DNA from: Ditylenchus dipsaci
Taxonomy: Eukaryota > Nematoda > Chromadorea > Rhabditida > Anguinidae
Direction of reading: 5' to 3'
Assembly: GCA_004194705.1 (NCBI GenBank)
Contig: SADC01000026.1
Span: 186,001 to 250,000, forward strand
DNA length: 64,000 nucleotides
Shown here: piece by piece, positions 52,701 through 64,000 of the stretch
Numbering within the stretch: position 1 is the stretch's first letter
Layout of the letters: each line of letters starts with the position of its first letter
Program-made: the position numbers and the translations under genes
The notes under the pieces: model-generated
Seen by the model: the letters and a program-made list of their open reading frames with translations, nothing else
What the model was told of the DNA's origin: nothing
Database searches by the model: none

Positions 52701-54508
52701 TATTGCAATTATTATAGCAATACTTAAACTCAGTTCTGCATTACTCCGTAGCCCATACTGGGTTTTCCGCCTCTCTAGCTCCACTTGCTCAGTTCACAAT
52801 AAAGCTGCTTGCTGGTTTTACAAGCGATAAGGTTTAAATTAACACCATTTTTGCCTTTTAATTCAATCTTTATACATTTTCTAGGTCACCTTTTTGTCAG
52901 AAACTAACAAACTCAGAGCCTATAATTCCATCGCTTTTTTCGGTTCAGCTATCTTCCTAACTATTCTTGCCTTTTTCCCTACCCAGTACCCAACAATATG
53001 TTTGGTATTTTGGGAATTTCAGCTGGTTTGCTCGGCTTTACAACTGGAGGATTTTTCAAAGTATTTTTTTGATGAATTTTATGAAACTATATTAAAATTT
53101 TATTCGATACTAGGCTGGACCACTAGTTTCGAAACATTACAGCCATTTTGTAACTGGAAACGTTTCACTTGGTATGTTTACATCATAATTGAAAAAACTG
53201 GGTTGATTTATAAAAAATTAGGTTGAAAAGTTTGGTCTCTATGGCATTTTCACAACAAACATTTCTATTACTTTTTAAATTTTAGCATTTTTTTTAAATA
53301 ACGATTGGTTCTAGTGAACTATCCGGTGCCATTTTTTCCTTGGTCCCCCCGGTTGTTTTTTATTTGAAAACAGCTTGGTCCCCCTGTCCATAATAGTTAT
53401 GTTAGCATGGTGATTATAGTAATTAGGGTTATTTCAGTTATGATCACCTTAATCATGATTACCTTCAAGGCAACAGGCTGACCAAGCTGCCTTTTAATAA
53501 TAAAAACAACAAGGAAGACCAAGGCGAATATGGCATCAAATAGTATACCGTATATTCTCGATTAGAAGGCCCCTCTCTAATAGAAGGCCCCCTTGAAGAC
53601 CTATATATCAGCCTAGAAAAAGAAATTCGCAAATCTGTTTTTCGCGTTTTCTTAGTTAACACGAGCTTACTTGATTCCACTTTTAAAATTTTGGTTGAGC
53701 ACGCAAAAATCTCAAAATCGACGCAAATTTTTTCCGACTTTTTTAAGGTTGAAAAATAGAAGGCCCGGGCCTTCTAATAGAGAATATACGGTACTAGAGC
53801 CGAACAATCCTCTAAATTTGACTTTGTAGGTATCGTATTATAATAAGTTAACAAATTTGGCACAGTTGATAGTAGTAGTAGTTCAACAATAGTTCTGTCA
53901 TCAGAATTATTAAAATGTGGTATTGCCTATTAGCTCAATTTGATCAAAATTTTATTTTCAGGTATCACAATAACGATGTTGTTGGTGCCTGGAATGGTTA
54001 CCGGTAAGATTTTTAGTAAAGCTGAAAATTTGACATTTTTGGTTTGATACACGGGACTTGGGGGCATTATGGTGCCTCAAAATTCAGTCAAACCTCTTGA
54101 TAAAATTTATCGCTGATCACTTTTATTACATTTTATAGGAATTGCACCAAATAATACAGCAGCAGAATGGTAAGCAACGCCAAATAATTCAGGCTTTCTA
54201 TATTAGAAGTGTGTCTATTACAGGAGACTAGTTTTTCTAATGACAGCTGCTGTGCTTGTGGTAATGAAGTTTTTGGTTTTTTTTAACCTACGATTTCACC
54301 AAAATTCAGATCACTAATCTGATGTTCGCGTTTATGTGTTCCGCCGATCCGGTCAGATTTTGAAATATGCATTCAGTATTCTGAATCTCGAATTTTACAG
54401 GCCAGCTGGACCACTGACGAATTTTCGAGAAACGCCTCTCGAAATAAAATCCACGCCATTCAGACCAACAATGTCAAAGAATTTGCTCCAGAAGTATCGA
54501 TGGGATAG
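43731..54508 (+). CDS. SLC17-family anion transporter, 16 exons
   Basis: Exons: 43731-43961, 46049-46282, 49604-49801, 49857-49983, 50929-51173, 51226-51314, 51363-51411, 51459-51505, 52718-52831, 52885-53060, 53114-53171, 53962-54003, 54139-54169, 54224-54260, 54310-54351, 54401-54508. Splice phases agree at every joint. The protein (about 609 residues) has a cytosolic N terminus, membrane segment 1 (HTRTRFALMVLVLLC), a glycosylatable loop (NQSS, NTTV), VNQFGIR, PVIGSFTSKWTYYKQNG, TMPISGALC, VWAIWIAAIGNF, LGFTTGGFFK, HYSHFVTGNVSL and the hallmark GIAPNNTAAEWR block. SLC17 proteins carry organic anions (phosphate, sialate, glutamate) with Na+ or H+; the substrate here is unknown. The sequence best fits a nematode-expanded branch. 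Two single-base losses, near 51095 and 52993, break the frame. The exon 2/3 joint is the least certain. AATAAA lies at 54685. Confidence 0.88.
44150..44470. repeat. Iterated-motif foldback (ACTCGCCAACG units) in SLC17 intron 1
   Basis: Left: GACTCGCCAACGCCATAAC, ACTCGCCAATGTGAAATCC, CGCCAACGGTGAATCTTGCC, ACTCGCCAACGAGAAATTCG. Right: inverse units TTCGTTGGTAAGTC, TTTGGCGAGTTTTTCAT, TTAGCGTTGGTGATTTTGG. Confidence 0.7.
44630..45110. repeat. Partial GCGC composite in SLC17 intron 1
   Basis: Carries the inverse of the 30.6/32.4-kb block (TTTCGTGTTTCTCGACCCCG near 44673) and AAGATGTTGAACATAGTTTTG. CAGAGTCACTTTCGAGTGAT, TCTAAGGTATGTGGGTGTGC and CCCTGCGCCCCCGAAGAGGA follow, truncated at the hairpin. 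Confidence 0.65.
45405..45623. repeat. MITE, TACCGTAT family, diverged copy in SLC17 intron 1
   Basis: CCTCCTCTAATGAGGCGG, CATGAGCTCTACCGATTCCG and AAGGAAATACGGTAAAT match the family. The left end is degraded. Confidence 0.65.
46399..46707. repeat. Mariner-type MITE in SLC17 intron 2
   Basis: Ends TTGGTTGGTCAATAAGTTCG and CAAACTTATGCACCAACCCAA resemble mariner termini. Inside, a perfect hairpin pairs AAAATTTTTATTGTAAAAACG with CGTTTTTACAATAAACATTTT. Relatives lie at 57206 and 60971. Confidence 0.75.
46765..47795. repeat. Iterated-motif foldback (GCGACATTTAAGGAC units) in SLC17 intron 2
   Basis: Left half: about two dozen degenerate units such as GCCCGACATTTGAGGGCGCG and ACGCAATATTTAAGG. Right half: the inverse, for example CTTAAATGTCGCGTCCTCAA and GGCTTTAAATGTCC. 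Polarity flips around 47230-47340. The units are strongly diverged, so this is an old element. Frames over it are motif-derived. Confidence 0.8.
47800..48772. repeat. Iterated-motif foldback (CAGCCTCAGCCGGCTGAGG units) in SLC17 intron 2
   Basis: Two CT/AG-rich arms (47820-48018 and 48500-48755) iterate CCTCAGCCATCAGCCTCAGC and GGCTGAGGTCTGAAAATTT around an about 480-bp unique centre. The ends CACCAGAGTGGTATACTC and GGTTACCACCCTGGTCACC are loosely inverse. Confidence 0.8.
48773..49232. repeat. GCCTTGGTAC palindrome (about 49040-49205) and Tigger-like start
   Basis: GTTTGCCTTGGTACTGCCTG, TAGGCTTAGG and CCAGAGTATGTTAGGACAG pair with GTCCTAACATACGCTGG and the GGACCAAG tail. TACAGTCTTCTCTCGATATA near 48871 resembles a lone Tigger-type terminus. 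Confidence 0.6.
49233..49376. repeat. Tigger/pogo-type MITE fragment (GTCGGTTAACTGAGG units)
   Basis: Iterates GTCGGATAAACGAGGTGTCG and GTTGGATAACCCAGG and ends TTCGACTGTA. The left terminus is lost. Confidence 0.65.
49984..50483. other. SLC17 intron 4, proximal part
   Basis: AT-rich intron sequence with no exon or repeat structure that I can support. Confidence 0.4.
50484..50736. repeat. MITE, TACCGTAT family, in SLC17 intron 4
   Basis: Starts TATCGTATTTCTTCTAATTG and ends CAATTAGAAGGAATACGGTA. Internal GACTTATATCTCGGAGC and CGAGCTCTACCGATTCC match the family. Confidence 0.85.
51090..51102 (+). other. Frameshift site 1 in the SLC17 gene
   Basis: The frame reading TMPISGALC...GWP stops matching the family at GGTTGGCCTCTG. 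One extra base here would continue as VFYAHGG, and the downstream frame then runs cleanly to the splice donor. A single-base loss is the simplest explanation, by mutation or assembly error. Confidence 0.75.
51833..52099. repeat. MITE, TACCGTATTTACTGTATTA variant, in SLC17 intron 8
   Basis: Near-identical in design to 33088-33331 but in the opposite orientation. Ends TACCGTATTTACTGTATTAA and TTAATACAGTAAATACGGTA. Confidence 0.85.
52106..52494. repeat. Tigger/pogo-type element in SLC17 intron 8
   Basis: CAGTCAAACTTGGGTCAAAA on the left and AACCCAGGTTTGACTGTA on the right. Inner arms CATTCGATATAACGGCA and TGCCGTTATATCGAATG pair as a perfect hairpin, as do TTTGCCAGTTCTGTATT and the inverse AATACAGAACTGGCGAAA. 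Confidence 0.8.
52986..52999 (+). other. Frameshift site 2 in the SLC17 gene
   Basis: The frame IFLTILAFFPTQYP changes at CCCAACAATATG. The downstream reading NMFGILGISAGLLGFTTGG is in the next frame. One missing base again explains it. With both sites counted as one-base losses the exon total is divisible by three. Confidence 0.75.
53325..53535. repeat. CCTTGGTCC palindrome in SLC17 intron 11
   Basis: CCATTTTTTCCTTGGTCCCC and the inverse GAAGACCAAGGCGAATATGG bracket two inner inverted pieces. Family as at 11925 and 59432. Confidence 0.6.
53546..53793. repeat. MITE, TACCGTATATTCTCGATTAGA variant, in SLC17 intron 11
   Basis: TACCGTATATTCTCGATTAG and CTAATAGAGAATATACGGTA are inverted. AAGGCCCCTC near the left end and GGCCCGGGCCTT near the right end replace the usual CACCC. 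Confidence 0.85.
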
Positions 54509-54684
54509 AACGAAATTTATTAATTACTTTCTCATTTGCTTGTTTAAAATTGTATTCTATTCGAAAATTCCAGATTTTACTGTATATTTCCGAAGTATAA
54601 TTAAAACATCTATTTCAAAAAAGTGGTTCGACCATTATTGTTTTCGATTCAGACGTCTTTTATTTTCAAAATTCTATTCAGCTT

Positions 54685-54690
54685 AATAAA
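54685..54690 (+). terminator. Poly(A) signal candidate of SLC17
   Basis: AATAAA 176 bp after the stop codon at 54508, the first such hexamer on this strand. Confidence 0.45.
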
Positions 54691-54790
54691 ATTTAATCCT
54701 TACCCTATTTCAGACTCTCTCAAATTTGACCACTGATGAATCTGACGCCTTTCTACTCACTTTTTAGTAATTTGGGAACTACTGATTTGA

Positions 54791-55075
54791 CTAGGGTTGT
54801 CGAAGCCTCGATATTTTCAAGGCCTCGACTCGAGGACTCGAACCGACTCGAAAATTTTCGAGGCCTCGACTCGAACCGAAACTCGAAACTCGAAAATTTT
54901 CGAGTTTTCCAGTCTAAAACTCGAAATCGAGGCATCGAATCTTGAAAGAATGACTAGAAATTTTTTTTCGAGGGCACGAAACTCGAGAGAAGGACTCGAA
55001 TTTATTTTCGAGGCCTCGAGACTCGAAAAAAGACTCGAAACTCGAAATTTTCGAGTTTTCGAGTCCAAATCTTTT
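54791..55075. repeat. Iterated-motif repeat (CTCGAAAATTTTCGAG units)
   Basis: Starts CTAGGGTTGTCGAAGCCTCG, then TTCGAGGCCTCGACTCGA, ACTCGAAACTCGAAAATTTT and ATTTTCGAGGCCTCGAGACT. It lacks the inverse ACAACCCTAG end, so the copy is truncated on the right. Overlapping Arg/Ser/Glu-rich frames on both strands (for example 54797-55105) are motif-derived. Confidence 0.7.
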
Positions 55076-55503
55076 GCAGGTTTGCAAAAATATTTAGAAA
55101 ATTGACCGGTGAAATATGAATCCCTGTAAATTTCTAACCATTTGTTAAAAAAATTGCTCAAAAATTTAGCGATGCTTGAACTTGAAAATGAAAAATGAAA
55201 AATCTTAGCTGTTGAAAATCGTAATTCTCGAAATTTTTGAATCTAGACTGTCAAACAAAACTGACAAAAGCATTCAGAAAACAATTTAAATAGCGTCAAA
55301 TCCAGCTAGGGGGTCGTGATATTGTACTCGACACATCTTTTGTATCTTCATAAACCTTTTTTTTTCTAAATTCACACCATCTTACTTCATAATTGTTCAA
55401 GCTTTAATTTTTGTTAATTTGGCTCTGAAAACTTCATAAAATTTTTGTTCTTGTAAATAAAGGCATTATAATTATTATCATTTTTTGCATTTTTTTCATT
55501 GCC

Positions 55504-56492
55504 ATCATAGCTGCACGAGCGCCAGCGCCGGCGCCCGGCGCTTTTTAAGCGCCGGGCGCTCATAGCGCCGGCGCTTTTTCCGGCGCTGGCGCGAATATTT
55601 TGACTAGGCCGGCGCTGGCGCCGGCGCTCGTCAAACTTTTTTTGACTAGGCCGGCGCTGGCGTGATATGGTGAATAGACCGGCGCTGGCACCGGTGCGCA
55701 AATTTTCACGAATTGCTAAACTGGCGCTTTTTTGTTTTGTATTAAGTCATTGTTGTTGTAAAACAAGTTCATGCCAATTCTTTAATTTATAAACTTCTTC
55801 AAAAATATAAATTTCCTAGTGGTGTTACTTGAATATGCAACAATACGTGTTTCATTCAATAAGTCCTTCAAGAACATCGTTTTGTTTTTCATTCCCTTGG
55901 CTATTTTTCTGGCCTTCAACTTTTGAACTAGCATTTCAAGGTACTCGTCAAAAATTTGTTGGGCCTCGGCATCATCATCATCAAAAAGCTCTTCTATTGC
56001 ATCTGATGTTTGATCGGCTACTATCACTATCCCAAACGTACTAAGCACTTTTATTCCTAATTCTTTGACAGATTTTACTCCACAAAGAGTTAGAAATTTT
56101 TTCCAGTATACCTTAAGACTTCTAATTTTGGTGATAAATATAGGGCAATACTTTTTTAATACTTTCTTTACTTTCTTAAATAGCAAGACTATGTTGGTAT
56201 ACAATTCTGCCCTGATAAATATTTGATATGGAAAAAAATTTTGAAATTATGTCAATAATTTGTAGAAAAGCAGCTTTTAAGTGCGCCGGCGCTTTTTACG
56301 GCGCCAGCAAAATCGCGCCGGCGCGATTTTTTCTTTGTTCAAAAAACTGGCGCTGGCGCCGGCGCGATTTTTTCAATTTGGCTGCTCTGGCGCTGGCGCT
56401 GGCGCTTTTTCCGGCGCTGGCGCTCAATTTTGAAAATTGCCGGCGCCGGCGCTGGCGCTGGCGCTATTTTTTGGACAGCGTGCAGCTATGAT
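55504..56492. mobile_element. GC-rich foldback element carrying an internal reading frame
   Basis: Termini ATCATAGCTGCACG and CGTGCAGCTATGAT are perfect inverted partners. The left arm (55515-55735) and right arm (56280-56465) are built of GCGCCGGCGCTGGCGCC-type iterations, in sharp contrast to the AT-rich surroundings. The centre (55740-56275) is AT-rich and contains the 140-codon frame described separately. No transposase motif is recognised. Confidence 0.75.
55782..56211 (-). CDS. Unidentified protein frame inside the GC-rich foldback
   Basis: An open frame of about 142 codons runs from an acceptor-like TTTATCAG at 56212 to TAA at 55782. There is no in-frame ATG, so it is probably a 3' exon or a truncated gene. 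The translation is not motif-derived: a Lys-rich start (FKKVKKVLKKYCP), a moderately hydrophobic stretch (GIKVLSTFGIVIVADQ), an acidic run (ELFDDDDAEAQQIFDEYLE) and a basic amphipathic end. No family is recognised. It could be a captured host exon or a gene of the element. Its AT-rich composition matches host coding DNA, not the arms. Confidence 0.4.
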
Positions 56493-56636
56493 CGCCATTG
56501 CTTGAAATTTTGTGAGGAATACATTTCGATTAAATTATTCTACAAAGTGGAGGAGGTTGGTCGTAAAAAGTGGTTGCAAAAATCACCGTAACAGAAATGT
56601 TCTTTCGAAGTAATAATGGAGGTCATATAAAATTTC

Positions 56637-56771
56637 GGCGCTACTTGCATATATGGATGCAAATCGATCAATTGCATAAATCGATGTCGATATAGGGTGT
56701 TTTAAAACACTTTTAAAAAAAGTTGATTTGAGGGCGGGGGGTATATGCAAGTAGCGTCAAAATTTCGATAA
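56637..56771. repeat. Short MITE with TTTCGGCGCTACTTGCATATA ends
   Basis: AATTTCGGCGCTACTTGCAT on the left and ATGCAAGTAGCGTCAAAATTT on the right, with a G run beside the right end. It belongs to the G-tract palindrome family of 42134-43115. Confidence 0.8.
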
Positions 56772-57205
56772 TCTCTGGCTCTGTTCTAATAACTTGGCCC
56801 CCCAAGCTGATTTTTGACTATTTGGTATTGACCGAAAGCAGCCTGGTGAAAGAAAGGCTGATTCTCCGTCACGGTATACGTCGTTAACAAAATTTGCCGT
56901 CGCCTAAATTTGGCGTTTTATAAAATCCTCCGTCAGGCAGATATGCTGAGAAAATTTTCTGTTGCTTATTTATGTTGAACATTCAAATATTTATTCCAAA
57001 TTCTGAGGATTTCGACTTGACTAAGCTGACAGCGAATTTAGTCAACGCCAAATTAAGGCGACCTCGAATTAAGTCAACGGCGTATACCATGACGGCGAAT
57101 CAGGCCTGTCCAGCTTGGTGGACTAAGGCAAACAAGGAATCAAATATTTGTGGATGATTTGGGTCATGAAAACTCGGGTCTCTTCCGGCACACGAGAATT
57201 TTCTA
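56772..57205. repeat. Degenerate iterated-motif block
   Basis: About 56850-57090 has recurrent GACGG, TTTAGTCAACGCC and CGTATACCATGACGG motifs. GTCACGGTATACGTCGTTAAC near 56868 pairs with AGTCAACGGCGTATACCATG near 57073, indicating a foldback of about 230 bp. Confidence 0.5.
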
Positions 57206-57536
57206 TTAGGTTTGTCCATAAGCGCGCGCAGGTCCTTTGCACAACTCGCAAGGTTTAATTTTCTCTTATGCAACCTATTAAAAATTAACAGATAAGTGCA
57301 CAATCAAAATTCAATTTGTAAGAACAAAACAAAAATTTCTAATGAGTTTCAAAATTAAAGTTGAATGAAATTTGGAAAGCCATCAAAAAATTTCGTTTTG
57401 CTTTTACAGGATATGTTTGAATTGTACAACCCATCGGCTTATTTTTAATAGCTTGCTTTAGTCAGAACTCAAGAAACCCATCTACAAACCTTGGGAGTTG
57501 TGTATAAGAACCCGCGAACTTATTAATCGACCCAAT
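57206..57536. repeat. Mariner-type MITE
   Basis: TTAGGTTTGTCCATAAGCGC on the left and CGCGAACTTATTAATCGACC on the right. A central region repeats the AAAACAAAAATTTCT / AAATTTCGTTTTG hairpin seen in 46399-46707. Confidence 0.7.
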
Positions 57537-57946
57537 AATTCTGCCAACAATTTAAAATATTAACACTTTATTTGTATTAATTCAATTATTAGAATCACAA
57601 AAGTTAACAAGAATCATGGTTCAAACATAATGACTAGAAAATCAACAAAAAGAAATCTTTGATAACTACTTTTCTGAGTGTCTTTGCAATCAAATAATCT
57701 GCTGAGGATAGTTGATAAATAAAGAAATGAGTAGAATCTGATAGATATATGTAAGAAAAATAAAAATATTTTCACTCGGACATTACAATGGAAATTAGCC
57801 GTAGACAAAATGCCGAAAGGACAATGATAAAATATTAAAGGTAAAATTAACCGAATTGACTAAACTCTTTTCGAAAAGGAATCAATTTAAGTATTGAGGA
57901 CAAATGATATACTAACGTAACAGCAAATGTTGAAAATTCATTAACT
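57537..57946. other. Gene-free AT-rich stretch
   Basis: Nothing recognisable on either strand. Confidence 0.4.
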
Positions 57947-58206
57947 TAAAGGATTATGAAACTTGATGAGAAATTAGCGAAATAAGGTTTTGCGCGAGAC
58001 CAACCTAATTTGGTCAATAATGATTTCGAATTATTTTTTGTGTGCATTTAAATTTCAATTTTGTGGTTTCAATGGTTCCAAATTTTGAAAAAAAAAATTA
58101 AATGCAAACAAAAAATAATTTAAAAACATTATTGGGCAAAATTAAGGTGGTTCCGCGAGAAATTGATTCAAATTGATGTGCTTATCAAGCTGCATGGTCC
58201 TTCAAA
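57947..58206. repeat. MITE with AAAGGACCATGAAACTTGAT ends, second copy
   Basis: TAAAGGATTATGAAACTTGAT on the left and ATCAAGCTGCATGGTCCTT on the right, with inner GCGCGAGACCAACCTAATTT and AAATTAAGGTGGTTCCGCG. It is more diverged than the 9517 copy. Confidence 0.8.
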
Positions 58207-58653
58207 ATAGCACAAGTGCGCCGAAGACCAACAAACTAAATCAAAATTTCACAGTTGTTTTTTTTACAGTCAACTAACAAAGTTAACTATTTCAATTAAT
58301 TCTTAAAAGGACATACTCAACACAAATTACCAAGTTTATCGGGACCACTTTAAAGAAAATTAAAAAATGTGAATTTTTTTTGAGAGAGAACTATGTAAAT
58401 TTAACAGTCACATTTTTAAATGGCTTTATCATTAGGGTTGTCTCCCTCCGTCCGATTTTCGGATTTTTCGGCCACAAAGCGAAATTTTTAGGTTTTCGTA
58501 TTTCAGCTTTGCGGTCGAAATTTTGGCTTCGTTAAGGCTTTTATCTTAGCCTGCCGAAAATTTTGGCCGGCCAACAACCTTACTTGTCAAATAACGTTTA
58601 AATCTGGCAAATTTACAGTTATACACTTTTGATTCAATAAGACATTTTAACTT
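58207..58653. other. Region downstream of the EGR gene
   Basis: TTAGGGTTGTC and repeated TTCGG/CCGAAA motifs near 58434-58590 suggest a degraded iterated-motif element with the TAGGGTTGTC end type. Confidence 0.4.
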
Positions 58654-62203
<3,550 letters not shown>

Positions 62204-64000
62204 CTGGAATGCACAAAATTATTAAGCAAGCTAGTTATATTAAATTCTTATGTGTTAAATTTCTGGTCTGATAAACCATTTTAGGATTATTGTAGCTATA
62301 TTTGAAAGGCGTTTGAATAAGTTTTTAATTTACAAACTCTGACTATTAGCTCGAGCAAGTTACCGATGGAGATAGTAAGTAATATCTTTAAATGGCCATG
62401 CCCGTGCCCGACACTGAGAAAAGGCGTTCAAGTTTCTCGATCAAGTTTTGCACGCTTTCTCATCCAGATTTTTTTGAGTTTTGCCTAGTTTTACCAAAGT
62501 AGTACAGGGTCAAAAATATTAGCTTTGATCCAAAACGAGTGAAAAATGGAAGGATTCAAAAAATTTTTAAAATCTTATTAAAAAACGCTTTTCTTTACGT
62601 CATTGTCTAGACAATCAGCTTTTTTGATACACGAAAAGTTATTAGGTCATAAATAAGATAATTTCTGTAATATGTTTGTGTTAACTCCTTGACTAAAATA
62701 TCTGCCGCATAGAGACATTTTTCAAAAGTTATATTATTTTTATTTCACTTAATCTTCGCAAAAATCCTATAGTTAATCTCAAGAGCAATCAAGAGAGAGT
62801 GGGTGTGAGAACTTCATTGTATTGTGTACTGAAAAAGCCGTATTATCTTTTTCTAAATAAAGTTTCAGTTTTGAAAGACGTAATCAAATAAAAGGTTCAA
62901 ATGTAGTTAGTCTAACTAAAGCAGTATTTAAAAACTGAACTACAAAAAAAGTGTTCAACTTTAACCTGCTCTTATAGATAGGCAGAGTAAACAATAAAAT
63001 CAAATAAAAGTCTAAAAAGAAAAAAGTATTTCCCCAATAGTTTGAATTCAGCGAATCGTTCAGTTAAAGAGTCACTAAAAAAAGAGAAGATTACGTCATG
63101 CACCCTTTTTTAATGTTTCATTTTTATATAATAATAGTTGTTTTTATTTTAATTTAGTTTTCGTATGTTTCGTATATACCGTATGTTCTTTATTATAAGC
63201 TCAATGAGAATATGAGAAGTTTTGACATAAAAAGCAGCGACAAAATTAAATTCCCTCTTTTGTTTATATTTTGGCTGTTGACATTTAGGTTTCAAGGATT
63301 TTTAGATTTATTATGAGCTAGGGTCTTCCAACCACTTCCAACCCTCTGAAAATCTTGGCAATGTCAATAAAAAATGGTCAAATTCGGAGATTGTTAATCA
63401 AAATATATAGTTTAGCGAGCGGGTGTGGCGATGGACGTCTACTAGAGAGAGGGCGGAACTTCTGGAACGCTGTTGCCAAAAAAACAGCTTGGTCCCCCTG
63501 TTGATGGTTAGATTGGGGACCAAGCTGTTTTTGGCACCGGCAACACCAGTAGTTCCGAGTGGGATTTCAATAAAAATATTTATTTACAGTCGACTCTCTA
63601 CATGAGTACACTGCATTTGTTTTGAAAAAGCTCGGTCGTCTTTGTGGTTTAAAAAGTTTTGTCGAGAACATCTAGGATTTTTTAATTGACTATAAATCCA
63701 TAGTTAATATGGTAAACTATGAAGTTCAGAATGATACTTTTCAAACTATTGTTTTTATTTTATTAATTTAACTGTGAATTTACAGTTGACTATGTTGAAT
63801 GTTCATAAATAGTTTATTTAGTAAACCTTAACTTTTAGAAAAGAAAAATAAAACTTTATGAGAAAATGGCTTACATGACTTTGGCCCAATTGAATTCTAA
63901 CATATTTACTACTAATTTATTACTTAATTTTTAGAGTACTCAGATATTTTACTATGTATCTTCATTATATCTCTTTTTGGAAATGAAAAAATGTAGAGAA
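62204..64000. other. Region upstream of EGR; no further gene seen
   Basis: AT-rich. A small palindrome at about 63430-63570 has inner partners AAAACAGCTTGGTCCCCCTG and GGGGACCAAGCTGTTTTTGG and outer GCGGAACTTCTGG / CCAGTAGTTCCGAG. A TACAGTCGACTCTCTACATG terminus at 63584 is a lone Tigger-type end, and TACCGTATGTTCTTTATTAT at 63177 is a lone MITE end. The EGR promoter and first exon may lie here or beyond. Confidence 0.4.

Noticed and set aside
54797..55161. Arg/Ser/Glu-rich reading frames on both strands at about 54.8-55.1 kb
   Set aside because: They translate iterated CTCGAAAATTTTCGAG units; any frame through such units stays open.

Overview
The window looks like a piece of nuclear genome from a small invertebrate, most probably a nematode. 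It is AT-rich. Its genes carry very short introns of about 47-57 bp ending in TTTCAG-like acceptors, and long introns only where repeats have inserted. The SLC17 transporter, the GT11 fucosyltransferase-like gene and the short cysteine-rich defensin all resemble nematode families. These assignments come from reading translations by eye, without a database search.

Four host genes can be assembled from exons. (1) A GT11 (alpha-1,2-fucosyltransferase-like) gene on + from about 16.55 to 25.58 kb, at least five exons, with a 2-kb minisatellite in one intron. (2) A two-exon secreted defensin-like peptide on - at 28.24-28.52 kb, with TATA box and poly(A) signal. (3) A 16-exon SLC17 anion transporter on + from 43.73 to 54.51 kb, whose frame is broken twice by apparent single-base losses. 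(4) An EGR/Krox C2H2 zinc-finger transcription factor on - from 62.20 to 58.65 kb, with three fingers whose DNA-contact helices match Zif268. A defective Merlin (ISXO2-like) DNA transposon with long terminal inverted repeats sits at 36.50-37.27 kb.

Most of the remaining sequence is repeats, nearly all inverted (foldback) structures. 0-16 kb: a chain of foldback and MITE-like elements with no convincing gene. 16-26 kb: GT11 gene invaded by a foldback with a 20-bp minisatellite arm and by nested foldbacks. 26-43 kb: defensin gene, GC-rich foldback, a 2.3-kb palindromic composite, and the Merlin inside a large foldback. 43-55 kb: SLC17 introns filled with MITEs and iterated-motif foldbacks. 55-58 kb: a GC-rich foldback enclosing a coding-like reading frame, then mariner-type MITEs. 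58-64 kb: EGR gene, then sequence without recognisable features.

The four genes show no sign of forming a pathway or operon. The main theme is repeat biology: many unrelated foldback families share one architecture, in which each arm is built from reiterations of a family-specific short motif.
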